NCBI GenBank assembly: GCA_016720065.1
Contig: JADJXY010000002.1
Span: forward strand, 137,001 to 201,000
Source: Betaproteobacteria bacterium
GTDB lineage: Bacteria > Pseudomonadota > Gammaproteobacteria > Burkholderiales > Rhodocyclaceae
Length of the DNA: 64,000 nucleotides
Direction: 5' to 3'
Below, one piece after another: positions 7,473-17,900 of the stretch. A program made the position numbers and the translations under genes. Numbering within the stretch: the stretch's first letter is position 1; each line of letters begins with the position of its first letter. The notes under the pieces are model-generated. The model was not told the DNA's origin, searched no databases, and worked only from the letters and a program-made list of their open reading frames with translations.

Positions 7473-10271
7473 ATGGCTGATTACAAGGACACCCTCAATC
7501 TTCCCGACACTCCCTTCCCGATGCGGGGCGACCTGCCCAGGCGCGAGCCGCTGTGGGTCAAGGAATGGCAGGAGAAGCAGCTCTACCAGAAGATTCGCGC
7601 GGCCTGCGCCGGCCGCCCGCGCTTCGTGCTCCACGATGGCCCTCCCTACGCCAATGGCGACATCCACATCGGCCACGCGGTGAACAAGATTTTGAAGGAC
7701 ATCATCGTCCGCTCCCGCACCCTGGCCGGCTTCGACGCCCCCTACGTGCCGGGTTGGGACTGCCACGGCCTGCCCATCGAGCACCAGATCGAAAAGCAGC
7801 ACGGCAAGGCCATTCCTGCCGACCGCGTGCGCGAGCTTTCCCGCGCCTACGCGGCCGAGCAGGTGGAACGCCAGAAGAAGGACTTCATCCGCCTGGGCGT
7901 GCTGGGCGAATGGGACAACCCCTACCTGACCATGGCCTTCAAGGCCGAGGCCGACGAAATGCGTGCCCTGGGCAAGATCCTGGAGCGAGGTTATCTCTAC
8001 CAGGGCTTGAAACCGGTGAATTGGTGCCTGGACTGCGGTTCCGCCCTGGCCGAAGCCGAGGTGGAGTACGAGGACAAGACCTCGCCGGCCATCGACGTCG
8101 CCTTCCCCATCCATGACAACCATGCCGACAAGGTGGCCCACGTCTTCGGTCTCACCCACCTGCGGGGCCCGGCCTTCGCCGTCATCTGGACCACGACGCC
8201 GTGGACCCTGCCCGCCAACGAGGCGGTGAGCGTCCATCCCGAGCTGACCTACGACCTCATCGAAACCCCCAAGGGAGCCCTCATCCTGGTCCGCGAGCTG
8301 GCCGCGGCCTGTCTCAAGCGCTACGGCCTGGAAGGAACCGTGGTCGGCTCCTGCAGCGGCGACAAGCTGGACCAGGTGGCCCTCCGCCATCCCTTCCAGA
8401 ACCGGGACGTGGCCATCATCTGCGGCACCCACGTGACGGTGGATGCCGGTACCGGCCTGGTGCACACCGCCCCCGCCCACGGCGTGGATGACTACAACAT
8501 CGGCAAGAAGTACGGGCTGCCGGTGAACAACCCGGTGGGCAACGACGGCAAGTTCCTTGGCAACACGCCGGCTCTCTCGGTCGGCGAACTGGCCGGCAAG
8601 TCGGTGTGGGAAGCCAATCCCCTGGTCCTGCAGGAGCTGGAAGCTCTCGGTCGCCTGCTCAAGGCCGAAAAGATCCAGCACAGCTACCCCCATTGCTGGC
8701 GCCACAAGACCCCCATCATCTTCCGCGCCACCACCCAGTGGTTTATCGGAATGGAAAACAAGTCCTCGGACGAAGCGCCCACTCTGCGCTGGATCGCCGA
8801 GCGGGCGGTGGACGAGACCCAGTTCTTCCCGGCCTGGGGCCGCGCCCGCCTGGAAGCCATGATGAAGACCCGTCCCGACTGGTGTGTTTCCCGCCAGCGC
8901 AACTGGGGGGTGCCGATTCCCTTTTTCCTGCACAAGGAGACGGGACAGCCCCATCCGCGCACGGCGGAGCTGATCGAGCAGGTGGCCCAGCGTGTCGAGC
9001 AGGCCGGTATCGAAGCCTGGTTCAGCCTGGACGCCGCCGGGCTGCTGGGGATTGATGCCGACCGGTACGTCAAGATGAAGGACACCCTGGACGTCTGGTT
9101 CGATTCCGGCACCACCCACTGGCACGTCATGCGCGGCTCCCATGCCGCCCAGCATGCTTACCCTGCTGACCTCTACCTGGAAGGTTCCGACCAGCATCGC
9201 GGCTGGTTCCAGTCCTCGCTCCTTTCCGGCTGCGCCATTGACGGCCGCGCGCCCTACAAGGCCTTGCTCACCCACGGCTTTGTGGTGGATGGCAAGGGCC
9301 ACAAGATGTCCAAGTCCAAGGGCAACGTCATTGCCCCCCAGCAGGTGTCGGACAAGATGGGCGCCGAAATCCTGCGCCTGTGGACGGCCTCCACCGACTA
9401 TTCCGGCGAGCTGTCCATTTCCGACGAAATCTTGAAGCGCGTGGTGGAGGCCTACCGCCGCATCCGCAACACCCTGCGCTTTCTGCTCGCCAACACCGCC
9501 GACTTCGATCCGGCGGCGCACATGCTGCCCGTCGAGCAGTGGCTCGAGATCGACCGCTACGCCCTGGCCCTGACGCGGGAACTGCAGGCCGACTGCACCG
9601 CCGCCTTTGATCGCTACGAGTTCCACCGCGTCGTCCAGGCCCTGCAGACCTTTTGCTCCGAGGATCTCGGCGGTTTCTACCTGGATATCCTCAAGGACCG
9701 CCTCTACACCACGGCGCCTGCCTCCGTCGCCCGCCGCTCGGCCCAGTCGGCCCTGTGGCACGTCCTGCAGGCTTTCGTACGGTTGATGGCGCCCATCCTC
9801 ACCTTCACCGCCGAGGAAATCTGGGCCATCGTCAGCGGCAAGGCCGACGATTCGATCATGCTGCACCTCTGGCACGACCTGCCCAAGCCGGCCGGGGAGG
9901 GCGATCTGCTGGCCAAGTGGAGCCAGGTGCGTGCCGTTCGCGGCGAAGTCACCAAGGCCCTGGAAGAACAGCGGGAGGCCGGCAGGATCGGCTCCTCGCT
10001 GCAGGCCGAGGTGGAAATTCGCTGTGGTGGCGAGAAGCACAACCTGCTGGCCGCCCTGGGCGATGACCTCAAATTCGTGCTCATTACCTCCAAAGTGACC
10101 GTAGTCCAGGCCGATGCCGAGGCGGTGGTGGTGTCTCCAGCACCCCACCAGAAGTGCGAACGCTGCTGGCACGTGCGGCAGGATGTCGGTGCCAACGCTG
10201 AGCATCCCACCCTCTGTGGCCGCTGCGTCAGCAACCTGTACGGCGAAGGCGAGGCCCGTACCCATGCCTAG
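7473..10271 (+). CDS. ileS: Isoleucyl-tRNA synthetase
   Basis: A 932-residue class I aminoacyl-tRNA synthetase charging tRNA-Ile. The HIGH motif is at residues 65-68 (ANGDIHIGH) and KMSKS at 611-615. The editing domain (CP1) lies between them, with TTPWTLPAN visible. The C-terminus has a zinc site with CERC at about 895 and CGRC further on, as in bacterial IleRS of the E. coli type. Length matches the family. It begins nine bases after ribF and overlaps lspA by eight bases. Confidence 0.98.
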   Translation: MADYKDTLNLPDTPFPMRGDLPRREPLWVKEWQEKQLYQKIRAACAGRPRFVLHDGPPYANGDIHIGHAVNKILKDIIVRSRTLAGFDAPYVPGWDCHGLPIEHQIEKQHGKAIPADRVRELSRAYAAEQVERQKKDFIRLGVLGEWDNPYLTMAFKAEADEMRALGKILERGYLYQGLKPVNWCLDCGSALAEAEVEYEDKTSPAIDVAFPIHDNHADKVAHVFGLTHLRGPAFAVIWTTTPWTLPANEAVSVHPELTYDLIETPKGALILVRELAAACLKRYGLEGTVVGSCSGDKLDQVALRHPFQNRDVAIICGTHVTVDAGTGLVHTAPAHGVDDYNIGKKYGLPVNNPVGNDGKFLGNTPALSVGELAGKSVWEANPLVLQELEALGRLLKAEKIQHSYPHCWRHKTPIIFRATTQWFIGMENKSSDEAPTLRWIAERAVDETQFFPAWGRARLEAMMKTRPDWCVSRQRNWGVPIPFFLHKETGQPHPRTAELIEQVAQRVEQAGIEAWFSLDAAGLLGIDADRYVKMKDTLDVWFDSGTTHWHVMRGSHAAQHAYPADLYLEGSDQHRGWFQSSLLSGCAIDGRAPYKALLTHGFVVDGKGHKMSKSKGNVIAPQQVSDKMGAEILRLWTASTDYSGELSISDEILKRVVEAYRRIRNTLRFLLANTADFDPAAHMLPVEQWLEIDRYALALTRELQADCTAAFDRYEFHRVVQALQTFCSEDLGGFYLDILKDRLYTTAPASVARRSAQSALWHVLQAFVRLMAPILTFTAEEIWAIVSGKADDSIMLHLWHDLPKPAGEGDLLAKWSQVRAVRGEVTKALEEQREAGRIGSSLQAEVEIRCGGEKHNLLAALGDDLKFVLITSKVTVVQADAEAVVVSPAPHQKCERCWHVRQDVGANAEHPTLCGRCVSNLYGEGEARTHA

Positions 10272-10746
10272 ATCGGCCCGTTGGTACGGGCTGGCGGCGG
10301 CGGTCATCGTCCTCGACCAGATCAGCAAATGGGTGGTTCTCGCCAACCTGCACTTCGGCGAGACGATCTACGTCGCTCCCTTCTGGAACTGGGTGCTCAC
10401 CTACAACCCGGGGGCGGCCTTCAGCTTCCTCGCCGACCAGCCGGGCTGGCAGCGCTGGTTCTTCGCCGCCCTGGCCATTGGCGTTTCCGCCTGGATCGCC
10501 CTCATGCTGCGCCGTCATGCCGGCGAACGCCTGCTGGCCACGGCCCTGGCCCTCATCATGGGCGGCGCCCTGGGCAATGTCGTCGACCGCATCCGCTTAG
10601 GGGCGGTTGTCGATTTCGTGCAATGGCACGCTGCCGGCCACTATTTCCCTGCCTTCAACGTGGCCGATTCGGCCATCACCATCGGCGCCGTCCTCCTGGT
10701 CTGGGAACAGCTTTTCCTCGCCAAGGGCAAGGCTGCCAAGGAATAA
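10264..10746 (+). CDS. lspA: Lipoprotein signal peptidase (signal peptidase II)
   Basis: A 160-residue inner-membrane protein with four hydrophobic segments. It cleaves the signal peptide of diacylglyceryl-modified prolipoproteins. The two catalytic aspartates are visible in GNVVDRI (D108) and FNVADSA (D135), and DQISKW sits near the N-terminus as in the family. The ATG lies inside the end of ileS, which suggests coupled translation. Confidence 0.95.
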   Translation: MPRSARWYGLAAAVIVLDQISKWVVLANLHFGETIYVAPFWNWVLTYNPGAAFSFLADQPGWQRWFFAALAIGVSAWIALMLRRHAGERLLATALALIMGGALGNVVDRIRLGAVVDFVQWHAAGHYFPAFNVADSAITIGAVLLVWEQLFLAKGKAAKE

Positions 10747-10750
10747 AGTC

Positions 10751-11191
10751 ATGACAGATGCCGCCAAGACGGTCCGTTCCGACAGCTACCTGACGCTGCA
10801 CTACCGCATCACCACCCTCGAGGGCGAGGAGTTCCTCTCCACCTTCGACATGAGTCCCGCCACGCTGCAAATGGGCAGCGGCCAGTTGGCGGAAAACCTG
10901 GAATCCTGCCTGGTGGGCCTGCCCGCCCACGAACGCTTCGTCTTCCAGTTGGAGCCGGAAGAGGCCTTTGGCGTGCATAACCCGCGCCTCGTCGAGCGCA
11001 TCGCCCGCGCGGCGCTACCTGCGGACATGGAACTCAAGGAGAACTCTGTCGTCGAATTCGGCGCCCCCAACGGCGCTACCTTTGCCGGGTTTCTGCGGGA
11101 ACTCGCCGCGGACTCCGCACTCTTCGACTTCAACCACCCCATGGCGGGCAAGCCCATCCGCTTCGAGGTGGAAATCATCGGAATCATGTGA
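10751..11191 (+). CDS. fkpB: FKBP-type peptidyl-prolyl isomerase FkpB (SlpA-like)
   Basis: A 146-residue cytoplasmic FKBP-fold protein with an inserted IF domain, shown by PEEAFGVHNPRLV and FDFNHPMAGKPIRFEVEI. SlpA-type FKBPs act as prolyl isomerases and chaperones. Its place between lspA and ispH is the conserved position in many proteobacteria. The stop overlaps the ispH start by one base (TGATG). Confidence 0.93.
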   Translation: MTDAAKTVRSDSYLTLHYRITTLEGEEFLSTFDMSPATLQMGSGQLAENLESCLVGLPAHERFVFQLEPEEAFGVHNPRLVERIARAALPADMELKENSVVEFGAPNGATFAGFLRELAADSALFDFNHPMAGKPIRFEVEIIGIM

Positions 11192-12111
11192 TGCAGGTCA
11201 TCCTCGCCAACCCCCGCGGCTTCTGCGCCGGTGTCGAACGCGCCATCGCCATCGTCGAACGCGCCCTGGAGAAATTCGGCGCCCCCATCTACGTGCGCCA
11301 TGAAGTCGTGCACAACAAGTTTGTCTGCGACGATCTGCGCGCCAAGGGGGCTGTGTTCGTGGAGGAACTGGACGAGGTGCCTACTGGCGCAACGGTCATC
11401 TTCAGCGCCCACGGGGTTTCCAAGGCCGTGCGTGAGGAAGCGGAAAAGCGTGGCCTCAAGGTCTTCGACGCCACCTGTCCCCTGGTCACCAAAGTCCACG
11501 TCGAAGTTGCCAAGATGCGCGCCCAGGGCCGCGAGGTCATCATGATCGGCCATCGTGGGCATCCCGAAGTCGAAGGGACCATGGGCCAGGGGGGGGGTGG
11601 TATGTACCTCGTGGAACGGGTCGAGGATGTTGCGCGCCTGCACGTCAGCGACGTAGCGTGCCTCGCCTACGTGACCCAGACTACCCTGTCGGTCGAGGAT
11701 GCCGCGCAGGTCGTAGGGGCCCTGCGCGAGCGATTTCCTGAAATCGTGGGGCCCAAGAAAGATGACATCTGTTATGCGACACAAAACCGCCAGGATGCCG
11801 TTAAGCACCTTTCTCGGGACGCCGATCTGGTCATTGTGGTTGGATCGCAAAACAGTTCCAATTCCCGGCGCCTAAGGGAAGTGGCCCTTCAGCATGGGCG
11901 CAGGGCACATTTGGTGGATGGGCCGCAGGATATCGATCCGCAGTGGCTGGATGGGGCGCGGGTTGTGGGGCTCAGCGCCGGGGCCTCTGCGCCGGAGACC
12001 TTGGTCGGCGGTGTCGTGGCTCGCCTGCGTGCCCTCGGAGTCGAACAGGTGGCCGATCTGGAAGGTAAGCCCGAAACCGTCAGTTTTCCAATGCCCCGGG
12101 GTTTGGGCTGA
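11191..12111 (+). CDS. ispH: 4-hydroxy-3-methylbut-2-enyl diphosphate reductase
   Basis: A 306-residue iron-sulfur enzyme, last step of the MEP pathway, producing IPP and DMAPP. The three cluster cysteines are visible: C12 (PRGFCAGV), C96 (DATCPLV) and C194 (DDICYATQNR). Other family motifs present are HEVVHNK, SAHGVS, GHRGHPE and SQNSSNS. The GTG just before the ATG is in frame but not needed. A run of nine G at 11590-11598 encodes a Gly stretch. Confidence 0.97.
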   Translation: MQVILANPRGFCAGVERAIAIVERALEKFGAPIYVRHEVVHNKFVCDDLRAKGAVFVEELDEVPTGATVIFSAHGVSKAVREEAEKRGLKVFDATCPLVTKVHVEVAKMRAQGREVIMIGHRGHPEVEGTMGQGGGGMYLVERVEDVARLHVSDVACLAYVTQTTLSVEDAAQVVGALRERFPEIVGPKKDDICYATQNRQDAVKHLSRDADLVIVVGSQNSSNSRRLREVALQHGRRAHLVDGPQDIDPQWLDGARVVGLSAGASAPETLVGGVVARLRALGVEQVADLEGKPETVSFPMPRGLG

Positions 12112-12248
12112 CGAGGTATCCACTGATCCGCGAAGCCGTGCCGTTCGTCCGCAGGGCCTGGAACGGGCAACTGTGCCGGCGTAGAGTGCAGCTATCAATT
12201 TGTGAGTCGAGGGCCGACCTAGGTCCGGGAAAGTGTCACGGGGAGCGT

Positions 12249-12794
12249 ATGGGCTGCATGGCTTACAGGCGTGGGCAGAGGGGTTTCACCTTTATAGAAC
12301 TGATCACCGTGACAGTGGTGATGGGCATTGTCCTGGCCATCGCAGTCCCCAACTTTGCAGATTTGGTCCGCAGCTCTCGCATGACCACCCAGGCCAATGA
12401 TTTGATGGCGGACCTGCTTTATGCACGTAGCGAAGCGGCTGCGCGGGGGGTAAGGGTGGTTGTTTGCGCCAGTGCCGACCAAACCAGTTGTTCTGCTAAC
12501 GCCACCGATTGGTCCAATGGGAGACTCATTTTCGCGGATGCGGACAATGATCAGGTCCTGGATGCCGGCGAGGAAGTGCTGCAAGTCCGCAATGCCCTGA
12601 CCGGTCAGTCTGTTCTGACGCCCGTGAGCTTTAATAGCACTCTCCTCGTCCGTTTTAATCCCTATGGCGCAATTGAACCCCTGGGTTCGACAGGGAATTT
12701 CACGCTTTGTCCTCCGGGCTATCCTCAGGGGCGGCAGATTGCAGTCGAGATGAATGGGCGCCCCGCGGTCACCCGAATCTCGAATTGTCCTTGA
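12249..12794 (+). CDS. fimT: Minor pilin FimT/GspH family
   Basis: A 181-residue type IV pilus pseudopilin. A prepilin peptidase site RG^FTFIELI is followed by a long hydrophobic helix, typical of class III signal peptides. The body has the GspH/FimT pattern with LLYARSEAAARG and two Cys near the C-terminus. The motif DADNDQVLDAGEE resembles a calcium loop. It heads a six-gene pilus cluster. ATG 12249 has GGGGAGC upstream; an ATG nine bases on is also possible. Confidence 0.85.
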   Translation: MGCMAYRRGQRGFTFIELITVTVVMGIVLAIAVPNFADLVRSSRMTTQANDLMADLLYARSEAAARGVRVVVCASADQTSCSANATDWSNGRLIFADADNDQVLDAGEEVLQVRNALTGQSVLTPVSFNSTLLVRFNPYGAIEPLGSTGNFTLCPPGYPQGRQIAVEMNGRPAVTRISNCP

Positions 12795-12804
12795 GGCGTC
12801 CGTC

Positions 12805-13374
12805 ATGTCCATTGTCTGCGCATCGCGCCCCCCGAAATCCCAGGCTGGCTTTTCCCTGATCGAGGCGTTGATTTCGGTGCTTATCCTCGCGCTCGGTCTG
12901 CTGGGAACCCTCGGCATGATCGTCAATAGCCTCAAGCTTTCCTCGTCGTCGGCCTATCGCACGGTTGCCTCCCAACAGGCGTATTCCATGGCGGATCAGG
13001 TGCGTGGCACTCCCCTCGCCATGGTGGTTAGCACGGGCAACGACTCGTTCGATACCTACTCGTCGTCGGCGACGCTTACTGCGGACTGTCTGAAGGCGGG
13101 CGGCTGCGTGCGTGCCAATTACGTCAATACCACGGTGCTCATGTGGCGCGCGCAATTGGCAGCTGTACTGCCCGGTGGGGACGGGACAGTCTGTCGGGAC
13201 GCCAACCCCAATACCAATGTACCGACTCAGGCGGCGGCCGGGACGGTGTCCTCGTGGAATTGCAGCAATAGCGGCAACTATGTCGTCAAGGTCTGCTGGA
13301 ATGAGCAGCGTATCAACGCCTCGAGTCCGACCGTCGGTACCGGGGGGCTTCTGTGCACATGGGCGACGATCTAG
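12805..13374 (+). CDS. pilV: Minor pilin PilV
   Basis: A 189-residue pseudopilin with a prepilin cleavage site AG^FSLIEALIS and a hydrophobic helix with LILALGLLGTLGM, the PilV/GspI pattern. Family members prime pilus assembly and help display PilY1. It lies between fimT and pilW with short gaps. The ATG at 12805 gives a leader of 14 residues before the Gly. Confidence 0.85.
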   Translation: MSIVCASRPPKSQAGFSLIEALISVLILALGLLGTLGMIVNSLKLSSSSAYRTVASQQAYSMADQVRGTPLAMVVSTGNDSFDTYSSSATLTADCLKAGGCVRANYVNTTVLMWRAQLAAVLPGGDGTVCRDANPNTNVPTQAAAGTVSSWNCSNSGNYVVKVCWNEQRINASSPTVGTGGLLCTWATI

Positions 13375-13375
13375 C

Positions 13376-14329
13376 ATGAAAAAGCATTCGGGTTTTTCCC
13401 TGGTCGAGTTGATGATCGCCATGATCATCGCGATGATCGTCCTGCTGGTGGTCAGCCAGGTTTACGTGGGCGGCCTGCGGACGCAACGTGCCCAGACCGA
13501 GGTGCTGCGCCTCAACGAAAGTGCGCGCTTCGCTTTCGATCTGGTCACGCGCGAATTGCGCAAGGCCGGGCACCGCAACGTATGGCAGCTGGGATCGACG
13601 GCGAATGAATTCTGCAATGTCCCCGGTCCCGGAGAAGAGGCCCGCCCTGCCTTCGTCGGCCTCAACGACCCGGCGACCCTCAATCCGGCGGCGAATACGA
13701 GCAACTGGACTACGCTGGCGCCGCTCACCAATATCTACTCGCCCGCCGTCGGAAGATATAACGACGTCATTCGTGTTCGCTACTATGGCGAAAATGCGAC
13801 CAGTACCTCGCCCGTCCACGATTGCCATGGCTATAACGTCCTCGAGAACGTTCTGGTCGAGGACACCCTTTACCTCGCGGTGGACCCGGCCAACAACAAC
13901 GAGCCGACGCTTTACTGCCATACCAGCAATCCCAATCCGGCCCGCGGGACCGCGCCGGCGACGCTTCCCCTGGTGGCGGGCGTGGAGGGGATGCAGTTCC
14001 TCTATGGCGAGGATACCGACACGGATGTGGATGGCATCGTCAATCGCTACGTTCCCTGGCATCTGCTTGGGTCTGCCAGCCCCGACAAGGTATTCAGTGT
14101 CAAGGTGTCCATTCTCGTGCGCTCCGCCAACGCCGTCTCCAATGACGGGGCGACCGTGGGGGGCGGACCGCTCGTGCATTTTGGCGCTGGATATAGCGGC
14201 GTGGCGGCGACCAATACCGACGATAGCGCCCTGTTTCCTTCGGCGGGAAGCGATGTGCCCAACGATGGACGCAAGAGGCTGCTGCTCTCCACCGACGTGA
14301 ACTTGCGTAACATCAACTACTGCAATTGA
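13376..14329 (+). CDS. pilW: Minor pilin PilW
   Basis: A 317-residue pseudopilin: leader MKKHSG^FSLVELMIAM, a hydrophobic helix and a large C-terminal head, as in PilW. The start follows the pilV stop by one base. The motif DTDTDVDGIVN looks like a calcium-binding loop. Acts in pilus priming with PilV, PilX and PilE-type minor pilins. Confidence 0.85.
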   Translation: MKKHSGFSLVELMIAMIIAMIVLLVVSQVYVGGLRTQRAQTEVLRLNESARFAFDLVTRELRKAGHRNVWQLGSTANEFCNVPGPGEEARPAFVGLNDPATLNPAANTSNWTTLAPLTNIYSPAVGRYNDVIRVRYYGENATSTSPVHDCHGYNVLENVLVEDTLYLAVDPANNNEPTLYCHTSNPNPARGTAPATLPLVAGVEGMQFLYGEDTDTDVDGIVNRYVPWHLLGSASPDKVFSVKVSILVRSANAVSNDGATVGGGPLVHFGAGYSGVAATNTDDSALFPSAGSDVPNDGRKRLLLSTDVNLRNINYCN

Positions 14330-14331
14330 TC

Positions 14332-14961
14332 ATGGCCCTGCAAACGACCCAGCGAGGGTTTGCCCTGGTGGCAGCCCTCATCTTCATGGTGGTTCTTTCG
14401 ATTGTCGCGGTAGGACTTTCGGGGACGACGACCTCCGAGGAACGGATGGCGCGGAACTTCCGCGATCAGGATACGGCATTCGCCGCGGCCGAGGCCGCCC
14501 TGCGGGATGGTGAGCTATTCGTTGAAGGGAGCTGGCACTATCCCTACGCGCCCCCGCCCCTGGAGTGGTTTCACGCGGAGTGCGATGGCGGCACTGGTGC
14601 CATTGATAGCGATGGAGATGGGAATGACGACAACAACCTGACGATTTCCCTCAAAGGGCTGTGTGATTTCCCGGTCGGATACACGGGGCTTCCGGTACAT
14701 AAACTAGATTTCTTTGCCACCAGCGACATCGGGTCGCGGAGCGTCATGCTGGGATCCGTGACCCAGACGCCCGCGCTCCCCGGGCTGACCTCCCAGCCCC
14801 GCTACATGATCGAGTTGGTTACCAACATCAAAGGCCCGCAAGATGCCAATGGCAACTCTAGTCGGGCTTTCCGCATTACGGCGATGGCGCGCGGGCGCCT
14901 ATCGACGACGAGTGTGGTTCTCCAGGAAGTATACGTGGTGACGAAACATGCCAACTTATGA
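14332..14961 (+). CDS. pilX: Minor pilin PilX
   Basis: A 209-residue protein. The N-terminus RGFALVAALIFMVVLSIVAVGL is the PilX-type hydrophobic helix, followed by SEERMARNFRDQDTAFAAAEAALRDGE, a hallmark of the PilX N-terminal family. The Glu+5 of true pilins is absent (FALVA), which is normal for PilX. An aspartate-rich loop DSDGDGNDDNN may bind calcium. ATG 14332 begins two bases after the pilW stop. Confidence 0.85.
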   Translation: MALQTTQRGFALVAALIFMVVLSIVAVGLSGTTTSEERMARNFRDQDTAFAAAEAALRDGELFVEGSWHYPYAPPPLEWFHAECDGGTGAIDSDGDGNDDNNLTISLKGLCDFPVGYTGLPVHKLDFFATSDIGSRSVMLGSVTQTPALPGLTSQPRYMIELVTNIKGPQDANGNSSRAFRITAMARGRLSTTSVVLQEVYVVTKHANL

Positions 14962-14994
14962 GCAACGGATGATGGTTGATATTGGAGGCAGGTC

Positions 14995-17900
14995 ATGAAT
15001 TCCCTGACAAAACTGGCGCTTTCCCTGGTTTTTTCCGTCTTGTCCGGAACGCTGGCCGTCGCGGGCACCGTGGCAGACATTCCCCTGAGCACCCGCGTCG
15101 CCGTGCCGCCCAACGTCATGCTGGCGCTTTCGGTCGAATTCCCGACGGCGAATACCGCCGCGTATCAGGATGCCTCGAGTTACTCCGCCAATAGCAAGTA
15201 TCTGGGTTATTTCGACATGGACAAGTGCTACGACTACGACAGCGGGAATGGATGGTTTGTCCCTCAGGGTGTGTCGACCAATCGTCGCTGTTCGGGGGGG
15301 CTTTTCGGTTATTGGAGCGGGAATTTCCTCAACTGGGCGACCATGACCGGTCTGGACGAATTCCGCTTCGCCATGACCGGAGGCAATCGCTCGTCGGATA
15401 CGGCCACCCTCACCGTCCTCGAGCGTACCTACCAGTCGGGTCAGGGCGGTACGGCCAATTTTCCGGACAAGACCTTTACCGACGGCCCCGGTACGACGAT
15501 GCCCTTCGGGACTGGCGCAAGCATCACGATCCAGAATCAGGGGCGCGGCATCCAGATGCAGGCGGCCGCCGCAGGGTCCACGGCGACCGTCGACTGTCTG
15601 AGCCCGTCGGATGGGGCCGGTTCTCCACCCATCAACTGCACCTTCACTGTAAGGGGGGCGGTCGATACAGGGAACTGCACGGCCTGGACCGGGTCCGGCA
15701 CCTTGGCAAGTCCCTATAGGTGTACTGCCTTTTCCGGATTCGCCGGGGGCAGTCCTTCGGTCATCACCCCGCAGACGCCTGCGGCGGTTGTCGGACTGTC
15801 CAATACCAATAGCGTGACCTGTGCGAACCCGACACTCTCCCTGACGGGCTTGTTCGATTGTTCCCTTACACTCAATACCGGCAGTACGGCGACCTGTAGC
15901 AACTGGCTGGGTACCGGAACCGCGGGCGATCCGTTCCGCTGCGGTGCCTTCACGTCATTTTCGGGGGGCGAGACCTTCTACCCCAATGGCACCTACGTCG
16001 TGGCCACGTTCACTGGCACGACCCTCTCGCCATCCATCGACCCCAGTTCGACGGGACGTCTCACCTGTACCGTGGCCAGCGGGACGCCGGTGGTGACCAC
16101 CTGCCCACTGAGTGCGACGACGGGAACGGCAAGCTGCTCGGCCTATTCCGGGACCGGAACTTCCTCCAATCCTTATGTTTGTACGAGTTTCGGCTACGAT
16201 GGTACGCAAGTCCATGTCAGCAATTCGCACTCGACCGGCAGTCTGGTGCAGGTGGCCAGCAAGTATTACGCCAGCCGTTATCGCCTGACCTATAACGTTC
16301 CCAATACGGGTACGCAGAGCTACGTCTCGTCGTATACCGGCGGGCCAAGCGCTTCGCCGCACTATTACACATCCGCCTACAGCGTGGTCTTCGGGGCCGC
16401 TCAGACCTTCAATGTACGTGTCAAGGTTTGCGATGCCGCGTTTCCCGAGAGCAATTGCAAGCGGTATGGCAGTTCCCTGAAGCCTACCGGGGCCCTGCAG
16501 GACAGTTCGGACAAGGTGCGCTTTGGCGTGACTTCCTATTTTCAGGCCAACGACGTCGATAACGCGGTCCTCCGGTCAAAGATGAAGTACATCGGACCGC
16601 AGCAGTTTTCGGCGGCCAGCGGCCTCACGGCCAACCCGCTCGCCGAGTTCTCGGCGGCTGATGGAACCCTGGTGACTCACCCGGACGCCAGCGATGCGGC
16701 GACCAACAATTCCTATATCGGAACCGTGAGTAATTCTGGGGTCATCAATTATATCAATAAGTTCGGCAGCGCCTCGCACACCTACAAGACGTATGACGTC
16801 GTGGGGAAACTCTATTACGAAACTCTGAATTACTTCCGTCACATTTCGCCGACCACACGCTACTACCAGGGTGCTCGCACGGCCAACGCTGATGGCTTCC
16901 CGGTGATTACGCAATGGGACGATCCGATTCAGTACTCCTGCCAGAAAAACTACATCCTCATGATGGGGGACACCCATACCTGGTGCGACAAACGGCTCCC
17001 TGGTGGCACCCATGGCGCGGCCAACAACTCGGTCTGCAATGCCTACACCGACAGCAATGCCAACGCCCACACGGCCGACCTGGGAAGCTTATCGGGGGAC
17101 AGCGGGGTCAATGTGACGAGCGAGATGAACTTGGTCGGGACAACCGAAGGCATGGGGAATATCGCCACCACTTATACCGGTGCCGGGAATTCTGCGGGTT
17201 TCGGCATGGCTGGACTGGCCGGCTGGGCGGCGCGCAGCGATATTCGCCCCGGGACGACGGACCACGCCGAGAAGCAGACGGTGCAGACCCTGATCGTGGA
17301 TGTCGAAGAGTACAGGGACTGCGGCTATCAATCCCAGTTCTGGCTGGCGGCCAAGTATGGCAATCCCGATTCCTACGGCACGGCGGGCAACTGGACGGCC
17401 GGGAATCCGGTCTGGTCTTCGAGCAATAGCTTGCCCGCCGGAGCCTGCGCCTCGCGTGCTCCGCCCGGGTACAACGCGGGGGGCGGGGCGGTCACCTGGC
17501 CGAAAAATCTTCTCCGGGCGGGGGATCCTTTGTCGATGATCAGTTCGGTCAGGAACGCGATCGAGGAAATCATCCGCGAAATCGGTGATGAGGCGGCGCT
17601 GGCGCAGTCCTCGGGCAACCTGGATACCGGTACCGGGGCGTATCTCTACCAGGCCTTTTTCGTCTCGGGAGACTGGACCGGCGAAGTTCAGGCGCTTCCG
17701 GTGAGCCAGACGGGCGAAGTGAGCGCAGTTCCGGCCTGGAAAGCTTCCGCAAAACTGCCGGCCCACGGTTCCCGCCACATTTTCACCTTCAACGATGCCA
17801 CTCGGACCGGCGTCGCGTTTGATCCTGCGAGTTTCACGACCAATTTCTCCTCGGCACAACAGGCCTTTCTGGACGCCAACGAGTTTGGCATATCGGATGG

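Noticed and set aside
6774..10346. 1190-codon open frame opposite ribF and ileS
   Set aside because: Antisense shadow of two highly conserved genes, with Gly/His/Val-rich composition and no domain.
15590..16200. Frameshift or assembly error in pilY1 because of internal repeats
   Set aside because: The frame stays open for all 1658 codons and the repeats are in phase, so they read as real protein modules.
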